DNA from: JBFFSQ01 sp041572275
Lineage (GTDB): Bacteria; Pseudomonadota; Gammaproteobacteria; SZUA-229
Direction: 5' to 3'
DNA: 29,258 bases
Assembly (NCBI GenBank): GCA_041572275.1
Contig: JBFFSQ010000014.1
Coordinates: 1-29,258, forward strand
The translations under genes were made by a program, and so were the position numbers. This document shows positions 23,857 to 29,258 of this stretch, piece after piece; within the stretch, counting starts at the first letter, position 1; every line of letters starts with the position of its first letter. Under the pieces are notes generated by a model. The model saw only the letters and a program-made list of their open reading frames with translations. It searched no databases and was not told where the DNA came from.

Positions 23857-24807
23857 ATGAAGGAAATTTCAAAAATTTGTGTCTACCTGGGTGAAGCCCT
23901 TGCTGCATATGGCTTTGGTGATGAACATCCGTTTGGGCCACAGCGACATGCAGTGTTTCAGCAGGCGTTTCTAGCGCAGCATCTGGATACTTTTGTGGAT
24001 ATTTTGTCACCGGTTCAGGCAGAACGAGCCATCATCGAATTATTCCACAGTCATAATTATGTCGAGCAAGTGCTAACTCAGTCGCTCACTGGCGCTGGTT
24101 ATCTGGATTATGGTGATACACCTGCGTTCAAGGGGGTGTATGAAGCTGCTGCAACAGTGGTGGGGACGGTTATCGATGCCGTGGATCGATTGCTGGCAAA
24201 TGACTACCAGCAGGCCTTCGTCCCGATCGCCGGACTTCATCATGCTCGACGTGATAGGGCAGCCGGTTTTTGTGTCTTTAATGATTGTGGTGTGGCTATT
24301 GAATACCTGAAGCAGCAGGGACTAAAGCAGATACTCTACGTTGATATAGATGCCCATCACGGTGACGGAGTGTTTTATGGCTTTGAGGATGATCCGAGTC
24401 TGATCCTTGTCGATATACATGAATCTGGGGACTATTTATATCCCGGTACCGGTTTTGCCAGCGAAACGGGTAAGGGGCCAGGACAGGGGTTGAAGTTGAA
24501 TATACCGATGTTACCGGGAGCCAGTGATGAGGTCTTTTTTCAGGCATGGCACCAGGTTGAGGAATTTTTTAACCGATTTGAACCTGAGTTTATCCTGTTG
24601 CAGGCCGGGGTCGACAGTATGGCTGGAGACCCGATTACGGATATGCACTATTCATCGGCGGTTCATGCCTATGTGACCCGAGCATTGGTGAAGCTGGCAC
24701 AGCAGCATTGTAATGGCCGTTTGCTGGTACTGGGCGGTGGCGGTTATAACCCAGACAATATTGCCAGTGGCTGGACGGCCGTCGTGAAGGCTTTGTCAGA
24801 GGCGTAA
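23857..24807 (+). CDS. Histone deacetylase-family hydrolase
   Basis: A zinc amidohydrolase of the arginase/deacetylase fold, class II-like histone deacetylase or AcuC/acetylpolyamine amidohydrolase group. In bacteria such enzymes deacetylate polyamines, acetyl-CoA synthetase or unknown small molecules. The catalytic pair H128-H129 is in GLHHARRDRAAGFC, the zinc ligands are D165 and H167 (VDIDAHHGDG) and D243 (QAGVDSMAGD), and the transition-state tyrosine is Y277 in GGGGY. All are intact, so it should be active. It is 316 residues long with no signal peptide. It stands alone after a 580-bp gap; neighbours give no clue to its substrate. Confidence 0.9.
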   Translation: MKEISKICVYLGEALAAYGFGDEHPFGPQRHAVFQQAFLAQHLDTFVDILSPVQAERAIIELFHSHNYVEQVLTQSLTGAGYLDYGDTPAFKGVYEAAATVVGTVIDAVDRLLANDYQQAFVPIAGLHHARRDRAAGFCVFNDCGVAIEYLKQQGLKQILYVDIDAHHGDGVFYGFEDDPSLILVDIHESGDYLYPGTGFASETGKGPGQGLKLNIPMLPGASDEVFFQAWHQVEEFFNRFEPEFILLQAGVDSMAGDPITDMHYSSAVHAYVTRALVKLAQQHCNGRLLVLGGGGYNPDNIASGWTAVVKALSEA

Positions 24808-24844
24808 TTACTGGATCTGGTAAGTATAATAACTAAATCAAAAA

Positions 24845-24869
24845 ATACTTGACTATTTTACTAGGGTAT
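24845..24869 (+). promoter_or_regulatory. IscR type 1 site over the promoter of the next gene
   Basis: The 25 bases from ATACTTGACT to AGGGTAT match the IscR type 1 consensus, as I remember it, at 23 of 25 positions. The site covers the -35 TTGACT (24849-24854). TATATT at 24871-24876 is a good -10 at a 16-base spacing. In E. coli, IscR with a [2Fe-2S] cluster represses such promoters and the gene is derepressed when Fe-S clusters are short. Confidence 0.6.
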
Positions 24870-24913
24870 ATATATTAGAAGTTACTTATGTTAACCCCTG
24901 TAGGAGATTTGAT

Positions 24914-25363
24914 ATGTCAGGTTTAATTTCAGGTTTTCCCCATGACGGTATTGTGACTGTAAACCGTGTGATTCTGCGTGATGAATATAGTATCGATGAT
25001 TTGCAGGAGCGAGTTGCCGAACTGTGTGAGAATGTAAAGACTTATCACAGTGAAACCGGCTTTGTTGGTGGCTTTGTCTGTTTAAATAGTGGCCAGGTAT
25101 CCAATGAGGGTTCAACTATCGGTCAGGCGGTCGAAAGCTCGCTGAAAGATAAAGAAGCGTTGATTGTGACCTTCTGGAATTCGTTTGAAGACCACGAAGA
25201 GTCGCACAAGTCAGAGACTTTCCAGCCACTGTTCAAGAATGTGCTGGAGTTGTGTGAGAATGGCAATGAAGAAATTGCCTATACCATGCAGTGGTCCGGT
25301 AAGGCGTATAGTGCTGAAGAAGCGAAAGCTGCACAGGAAGCCAAGGCCAAATACGCAGCATAA
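24914..25363 (+). CDS. Conserved small protein, ABM-like fold possible
   Basis: A 149-residue soluble protein with AGGAG seven bases before the ATG. I do not recognise a named family. The layout of about 100 residues with FVGGFVCLNSG, then ALIVTFWNSFEDHEESHKSETF, recalls the dimeric alpha-beta barrel of antibiotic biosynthesis monooxygenase-like proteins, where a W-x-S-x-E-x-H-x-x-S-H pattern is common. The tail after residue 130 is a short Ala/Lys-rich helix. The gene stands alone between its own promoter and a strong terminator. The promoter overlaps an IscR-like site, so a role linked to Fe-S or oxidative stress is an inference from regulation, not from the protein. Confidence 0.8.
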   Translation: MSGLISGFPHDGIVTVNRVILRDEYSIDDLQERVAELCENVKTYHSETGFVGGFVCLNSGQVSNEGSTIGQAVESSLKDKEALIVTFWNSFEDHEESHKSETFQPLFKNVLELCENGNEEIAYTMQWSGKAYSAEEAKAAQEAKAKYAA

Positions 25364-25391
25364 GACCTGTGCTAGTTGTAAGACTGAAGAT

Positions 25392-25422
25392 GGCTGCCGG
25401 AGCTGGTCCGGCAGCCTTTTTT
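25392..25422 (+). terminator. Intrinsic terminator after the 24914 gene
   Basis: A ten-base perfect stem GGCTGCCGGA / TCCGGCAGCC with loop GCTGG, followed by six T (25417-25422). The T-run overlaps the stop of the convergent glycosyltransferase gene. Confidence 0.95.
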
Positions 25423-26482
25423 ATGCCTGTAATAAGTGGTCGATGCGTTGTTTAACCATATCCGTTTTAATCAGGCTGAGAGCCTCAGGGTTTCGTACCC
25501 GTTTACCCCATTTCGCCTGTTCAACACTGAGCCCATATTCCTGTTGCAGGGCGTCAGGATAACAATTTACCGTATTGTCTAAATTGCTATAGGGACCCGT
25601 GCGATAAGGATTGGAGGTGGCAAACAGGCCAATCACCGGTACCCCAACGGCATTTGCCATATGCATGGGGCCGGTATCCGGTGCAATGACCAGTTCGGCC
25701 TTACTAAACAGGGCAGCGAGTTGTTTGAGCGTGGTTTTTCCTACCAGATTAATGGGTGGGTGCTGGCACTGGGCTGAGATTTGTTCTGCGTAATCTTTTT
25801 CCAGATCAACCGGTCCACCGGTGAGTACAGTGTCGAGCTGATAGGCATCTTTAACATAATCGATAATGTGGGCATAGGATTCGACATCCCAGTTACGCCA
25901 GTTCAGTGCGCGGTTACTGGTGCAGGGGTTGATGGCGATGTAGCGTTCAGTGCCTGCCAGTTGCTGTTCAATTGACTTATAATCTGAATCAGCAATGGGA
26001 ATTTCCCACTGAATTTTGTCTTGATGAATGCCCAGGGTATGGGCAAAGGCCAGAAAACTGTCGAGTACATGTAGGCGAGGCTCATTGGCCTGAATCTTGT
26101 GATTGACGAACCATCGTTGCAAATTCTTGGTGCGGGCCTCATCAAAGCCCAGCTTGATTTTAGCCTTAATAAACAGGCTGGCTAAACTGGCACGCAGTGA
26201 AATCTGCATATGTAGCAGTACGTCAAAGCGGCGACCTTTAAGTTGTTGACGCAAACGTTTGTATTCGGAAAAGCCCGCTGATTTATCGAAAAGTATGAAC
26301 TCGACACCGGGAATATCTTTTACCAGTTGGTATTCAAGTTTGCCAATGATCCAGGTGATTTTGGTATCTGGCCACTGCTGTTGTATGCTGCGCAGGGTGG
26401 GGAGGACATGGGTAACATCCCCAATCGCAGAAAGACGCAATATACAGATACTCTCAGGTGGACTCGTCAGTGGTAAAGACAT
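25421..26482 (-). CDS. Family 9 glycosyltransferase (heptosyltransferase-like)
   Basis: A cytoplasmic-face glycosyltransferase of family GT9, which transfers heptose or similar sugars onto the LPS inner core. The 353 residues show the family opening ICILRLSAIGDVTHVLPTL, where the Asp of the GD motif is the presumed base, and the nucleotide-sugar motif AINPCTSNRALNWRNW. The C-terminal signature is VIAPDTGPMHMANAVGVP followed by IGLFATSNPYRTGPY. I cannot tell WaaC, WaaF or WaaQ type from reading alone. Its neighbour kdkA on the opposite strand supports an LPS core role. The two starts overlap, so each promoter lies in the other gene. Confidence 0.9.
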   Translation of the reverse strand: MSLPLTSPPESICILRLSAIGDVTHVLPTLRSIQQQWPDTKITWIIGKLEYQLVKDIPGVEFILFDKSAGFSEYKRLRQQLKGRRFDVLLHMQISLRASLASLFIKAKIKLGFDEARTKNLQRWFVNHKIQANEPRLHVLDSFLAFAHTLGIHQDKIQWEIPIADSDYKSIEQQLAGTERYIAINPCTSNRALNWRNWDVESYAHIIDYVKDAYQLDTVLTGGPVDLEKDYAEQISAQCQHPPINLVGKTTLKQLAALFSKAELVIAPDTGPMHMANAVGVPVIGLFATSNPYRTGPYSNLDNTVNCYPDALQQEYGLSVEQAKWGKRVRNPEALSLIKTDMVKQRIDHLLQA

Positions 26483-27231
26483 CGGCTAAACATTCACAGG
26501 TGGTTCAATCAGAAAACTGCTACATCCTATATGATGACTCCCTGATTTCAAAGCCGAATAATTGTCTGTTCGAGCCAGACTGGTTGCAGCAGTATGCACA
26601 GCTTAAACACATCGCCCATGGCCGCGGTGAAGCCTGGTTTGTCGATTATGAACAGCAGCACTGGGTATTGCGGCGCTATATGCGCGGCGGACTGGTCGCT
26701 AAATTCAACAAGAGCCGGTATTTTGCTTTGTCACTGGATCAAACACGTGCCTGGCGAGAATGGCAATTATTAGCCGAGCTTTATGATGTAGGTTTACCAG
26801 TGCCACGACCGGTGGCTGCACAGGTGTGCTGGTGTAATATCAAGACAGGATTTTATCAGGCGTATTTGTTGCTAGAAAAAATACCCGGTGCACGAACCCT
26901 GGCTGAGCGATTACAAAACGAAATGCTGGGTGAAAACGACTGGCAGGCTGTAGGTGTTGTGATTCGACAGTTTCATGATCATGGTGTTTATCATGCTGAC
27001 TTGAATGCCAATAATATCCTGTTCGATGGGTCCGGAAGAATTTACCTGATTGATTTTGATCGAGGAGAGATAAGAGCTACTGGTCATTGGGCGCAGGAAA
27101 ATGTGCAACGTTTGCGCCGTTCGTTGGATAAGCTACAGGGCAAACATAATGCGTTTAATTTTGATGAGGTTAGTTGGCAAGCGTTAGTACAGGGTTATGA
27201 TACAAGGCAGACAGATGAAAAAATGAGCTGA
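26470..27231 (+). CDS. kdkA: 3-deoxy-D-manno-octulosonic acid kinase
   Basis: KdkA phosphorylates the Kdo of lipid A-Kdo and replaces the second Kdo in species such as Haemophilus. The protein kinase-like core is seen with HGRGEAWF, LRRYMRGGLVAKFNKSRYF, PVPRPVAA, catalytic H175-A-D177-L-N in HADLNANNILF and metal-binding D195 in IDFD, numbering from the chosen GTG. It resembles H. influenzae KdkA along the whole length. Start choice is uncertain: GTG at 26458 has no ribosome site, GTG at 26470 follows AGGTGGA, and GTG at 26500 would give the family-like N terminus. It suggests a single phosphorylated Kdo in the LPS. Confidence 0.93.
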   Translation: MVKTSAKHSQVVQSENCYILYDDSLISKPNNCLFEPDWLQQYAQLKHIAHGRGEAWFVDYEQQHWVLRRYMRGGLVAKFNKSRYFALSLDQTRAWREWQLLAELYDVGLPVPRPVAAQVCWCNIKTGFYQAYLLLEKIPGARTLAERLQNEMLGENDWQAVGVVIRQFHDHGVYHADLNANNILFDGSGRIYLIDFDRGEIRATGHWAQENVQRLRRSLDKLQGKHNAFNFDEVSWQALVQGYDTRQTDEKMS

Positions 27232-27332
27232 TTCTTTTGGTGACACCCTAGTGAAAACTATAGTTAATGATATAAATTAATGGTCATGTTTATGAAGATA
27301 TGCTTAGGTTAGGCAGTCATCACATTTTAATG

Positions 27333-27886
27333 TTATGTGTACAAAGATATATATGAAAAGAAAAATTATTATTTTAGCATTAGCCATCGCTGTAAATGGA
27401 TGCGTACAAACAACCACACTTCAAAATATACCAAGAGAAGAGAGTGATTTTAATTATTCATTATCTCATCTAAGAAAGAATTTCACAGATATTAATGAGT
27501 ATGATATTAATCGAAAATTCACATTCTTTGAGGAGCGAGAATTTCCAAAGTTCGAAGAATTAAAAAAAACATGGGGTGAGCCTGTAAATATAGAAACAAA
27601 ATGGGGGCATTATTCAGGAGGAGTGGCTATTGGTTTAGCTCTTGTCGCTGGAGAGTACCTAAGTACTGGGTTATTGGGGCTTGCAACTGCGTACCATATT
27701 TTTCCGCACGAAATATATGAATGGAAAAAAGGCAATATAAGCATAAAGGCGCATACTGCGAAAAATGGTGCTTCAAATTATGAAGCATATATTTATGAGT
27801 GGGAATGGACTGAGAAAGAAAATTAAACACATAACAAGCTGGATAAGAACGACGCGAATTTAGCATCGCGTGTCTTACTTTAAACG
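27333..27886 (+). mobile_element. Integron-type gene cassette carrying a lipoprotein gene
   Basis: The element starts G|TTATGTGT (G at 27332) and ends in an attC-like site at 27827-27889. In a free circular cassette the first bases must pair with the left R box of its own attC. Here GTTATGTGT (27332-27340) is the exact complement of ACACATAAC (27827-27835), nine of nine. The gene's stop codon lies directly before the attC, as in known cassettes. No integrase is in the window, so this may be a stray cassette or part of an array without integrase. Confidence 0.65.
27353..27826 (+). CDS. Predicted lipoprotein, unknown function
   Basis: A 157-residue protein from MKRKIIILALAIAVNGC, a short signal peptide with a lipobox-like VNGC ending in C17. 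The Asn at -2 is unusual, so lipidation is likely but not certain. The frame also allows an ATG at 27335, which would spoil the signal. The mature part is charged and lacks a family I know; near its middle a Gly/Ala-rich hydrophobic stretch (GGVAIGLALVAGEYLSTGLLG) might insert in a membrane. It is notably AT-rich and Lys/Ile-rich compared with genes to the left, in line with recent transfer as a cassette cargo. Confidence 0.75.
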   Translation: MKRKIIILALAIAVNGCVQTTTLQNIPREESDFNYSLSHLRKNFTDINEYDINRKFTFFEEREFPKFEELKKTWGEPVNIETKWGHYSGGVAIGLALVAGEYLSTGLLGLATAYHIFPHEIYEWKKGNISIKAHTAKNGASNYEAYIYEWEWTEKEN

Positions 27887-27892
27887 TTAGCA
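27827..27892 (+). repeat. attC-like recombination site
   Basis: About 60 bp with the attC layout: R box ACACATAAC, then TAAGA (27844) and ACGCGA (27852) pairing with TCGCGT (27866) and TCTTA (27873), then CTTTAAAC and R' GTTA at 27886. The two stem arms are separated by extra bases on one side (ACG against G), as the extrahelical bases of attC sites require. Length and order resemble the aadA1 attC. Confidence 0.65.
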
Positions 27893-27912
27893 ATATTAAG
27901 AGTCAAGTAACA

Positions 27913-28524
27913 ATGATAACGGCAAGTGAAGCAATAGAAAAATTAAAAGAAGGAAATCAGCGTTTTGTATCGGGAGTGCGAAGTATCGATACAATCGTAA
28001 AGCAAATTCAAAGAGCTGATTTTGTTGAAGGTCAGGCACCGTTTGCGATTATACTCGGATGCTCTGACTCTCGAGTGCCTGCTGAAATCATATTTGATCA
28101 GGGTTTGGGGGATCTATTTGTAATTAGGGTTGCCGGTAATATTGTTGCACCTTCTCAGGTTGGCAGTGTTGAGTTTGCAGCAGATCGTTTTGGCACGCCA
28201 TTGGTGGTTGTGCTTGGTCATTCAATGTGTGGTGCAGTTATGGCAACTATTGATGACCTGGAAAGACCATCAAGTGAAAAATCATCTAATGTTCTTTCGA
28301 TCGTTAATCGAATTCGACCAACTGTAGAGCCCTTGTTTGAGACTGAACTTCGAAATGATCCTAATAAACTACTGGAATCATGTATTCACGCGAATATCCT
28401 TGCAGCCACAAATCATTTGATGCACGGTTCACAAATGCTCGAGAACCTGGTGCAACAAGGGAGGCTTAAAATTGTTGGTGCAGAATATTCTCTTGAAACA
28501 GGGATAGTAAAGTTCTTCGAATAA
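27913..28524 (+). CDS. Beta-class carbonic anhydrase
   Basis: This enzyme interconverts CO2 and bicarbonate. The 203 residues hold the zinc ligands C50, H103 and C106 in ILGCSDSRVPAE and VLGHSMCGAV, and the D52/R54 dyad of the family. RVAGNIVAP and a C-terminal IVGAEYSLETG are also typical. There is no signal peptide, so it should be cytoplasmic. The gene starts 27 bases after the right box of the attC-like site, the position a cassette gene would take. Its codon use looks like that of ordinary chromosomal genes, however, so it could be the resident gene beside which the cassette entered. Confidence 0.95.
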   Translation: MITASEAIEKLKEGNQRFVSGVRSIDTIVKQIQRADFVEGQAPFAIILGCSDSRVPAEIIFDQGLGDLFVIRVAGNIVAPSQVGSVEFAADRFGTPLVVVLGHSMCGAVMATIDDLERPSSEKSSNVLSIVNRIRPTVEPLFETELRNDPNKLLESCIHANILAATNHLMHGSQMLENLVQQGRLKIVGAEYSLETGIVKFFE

Positions 28525-28680
28525 CCATTAATATAAATAACACATTAAAGGGTTCGGAGATAAATGCTAGTGTGAATGATTCTCGGTTGTTGCCGGCTCC
28601 TTTGATTTTTAGAATTGTTTATTGACAAGCCGACTGCTGCAGCCTTTGTCTAGAAACCATTGGTTTATGTGTTCGTGGGT

Positions 28681-28932
28681 ATGCTTTACCAGGAAAGTAT
28701 CCGAGTGATTTCTAATATGGTTTTATATAAGCTTAACAGGCCAGCGTGCGAGCTCTTTTTTTGTGATTCTATAACATATTTTTTTAAGATATATTTACTC
28801 CAGAAAAAGGTAAGAGGATGGTCATTCATAGATGTTGCTCCTTTATCAAAATATGTCGCAGAAAAGACCTTATATGCTAGCATCATCAATAGTTACTTAA
28901 ATAATTACATAGGTAATATCCTGCATGCGTGA
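28681..28932 (+). CDS. Doubtful small open frame, cassette region
   Basis: An AT-rich frame of 83 residues from the ATG at 28681 (a TTG at 28660 is also possible), with no recognisable domain, signal or good ribosome site. It holds one hydrophobic run (ITYFFKIYLLQ). A 67-residue frame exists on the other strand over the same bases, so either, or neither, may be real. It is listed because it fills the stretch between the carbonic anhydrase and the last gene. The 28525-28680 part shows nothing that I can name. Confidence 0.25.
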   Translation: MLYQESIRVISNMVLYKLNRPACELFFCDSITYFFKIYLLQKKVRGWSFIDVAPLSKYVAEKTLYASIINSYLNNYIGNILHA

Positions 28933-28940
28933 TATTACCT
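28911..28940. repeat. Perfect hairpin in front of the last gene
   Basis: AGGTAATATC / GATATTACCT forms a perfect ten-base stem with a ten-base loop. The GCATGCG in the loop recurs 22 bases after it. GTTATGTGT follows at 28969, so this may be the inner stem of a degenerate attC. Confidence 0.6.
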
Positions 28941-28986
28941 AAAAATACCGCATGCGATATTTATCGCTGTTATGTGTATGTAAATT

Positions 28987-29258
28987 ATGAAAATAATAAA
29001 ATGCCCTAATTGTAAATCTAAGATAGATTCTCAAGACATAAAAATATCATCGGTAAAACCCTTCGCGAGAAGAGTAATTACATGTACTAATTGTGGAGCT
29101 AGTATTAAAACAAAAAAGTGGTTGTTTTTACTATGGTGGTCATGGGTTGTCCTGGGTTTGTATCATTTAATTACAGGTTATGACTCTCCATTATTAAGCT
29201 TGTCATTGATAGGAGTTATGGGGCTCATGTTTGGCATAATTTATTTTGGCTTAAGTCA
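28987..29258 (+). CDS. Zinc-ribbon membrane protein, cut by the window edge
   Basis: A frame that starts at ATG 28987 and stays open to the right edge (90 residues visible). Two CxxC pairs, C6/C9 and C33/C36 (KCPNCKSK and TCTNCGAS), form a likely zinc ribbon. They are followed by two hydrophobic segments, about residues 45-62 (WLFLLWWSWVVLGLYHLI) and 71-88. Small proteins of this layout are common in cassettes and on plasmids, and their function is unknown. GTTATGTGTA at 28969-28978, just before the start, repeats the first ten bases of the lipoprotein cassette, so it probably begins a further cassette. Confidence 0.7.
   Translation, partial: MKIIKCPNCKSKIDSQDIKISSVKPFARRVITCTNCGASIKTKKWLFLLWWSWVVLGLYHLITGYDSPLLSLSLIGVMGLMFGIIYFGLS

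Noticed and set aside
28525..28620. A normal attC directly after the carbonic anhydrase gene
   Set aside because: A TAAC occurs near the stop, but no matching GTTA-type right box or stem pattern could be found within 100 bases.

Overview
The window looks like chromosome from a gammaproteobacterium of moderate GC content. Three gene orders that are conserved in that class are present: rhlB divergent from trxA-rho, dusB-fis, and purH-purD. The FNR, BolA, MetH and KdkA proteins are also of gammaproteobacterial type. KdkA and a family 9 glycosyltransferase imply lipopolysaccharide with Kdo, and NhaD suggests a marine or salt-exposed lifestyle. I cannot name the genus.

Layout. At 1-3692 there is a mix of small genes: the end of a leucine-rich-repeat protein, a membrane GGDEF diguanylate cyclase, a periplasmic chalcone-isomerase-like protein, a TIGR02444-like protein, a DsbA-family oxidoreductase and a secreted unknown. 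At 3679-7970 a TauE/SafE exporter lies downstream of rhlB, which diverges from trxA and rho; rho ends in a strong terminator. At 7992-14916 almost everything is on the minus strand: bpt, bolA, fnr, dusB-fis and purH-purD. At 15003-23309 the plus strand carries metH, serB, a large Sel1-repeat secretory protein and nhaD. At 23310-27231 there is a non-coding block with DnaA boxes, a histone-deacetylase-family enzyme, a small protein behind an apparent IscR-controlled promoter, and a divergent LPS pair (glycosyltransferase and kdkA). From about 27332 to the right edge the DNA becomes AT-rich and looks like integron gene cassettes: a lipoprotein gene whose 3' attC-like site matches its own 5' end, a beta-carbonic anhydrase gene, and a zinc-ribbon membrane protein cut by the window edge.

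The most interesting non-coding signals are five. (1) A perfect FNR box (14165-14178) lies just after bpt, followed on the minus strand at the right distance by a possible -10 and about 120 nt later by a strong terminator: a candidate anaerobically induced small RNA close to fnr itself. (2) The cassette evidence at 27332-27892 is a perfect 9-base complementarity between the two ends of the element. (3) A near-perfect IscR type 1 site overlaps the -35 of the gene at 24914. (4) Three DnaA boxes lie within 35 bp at 23600-23634, away from any known replication gene. (5) About 300 nt of hairpin-containing leader precede nhaD. All functional statements rest on sequence reading and family knowledge; no searches or folding programs were run.
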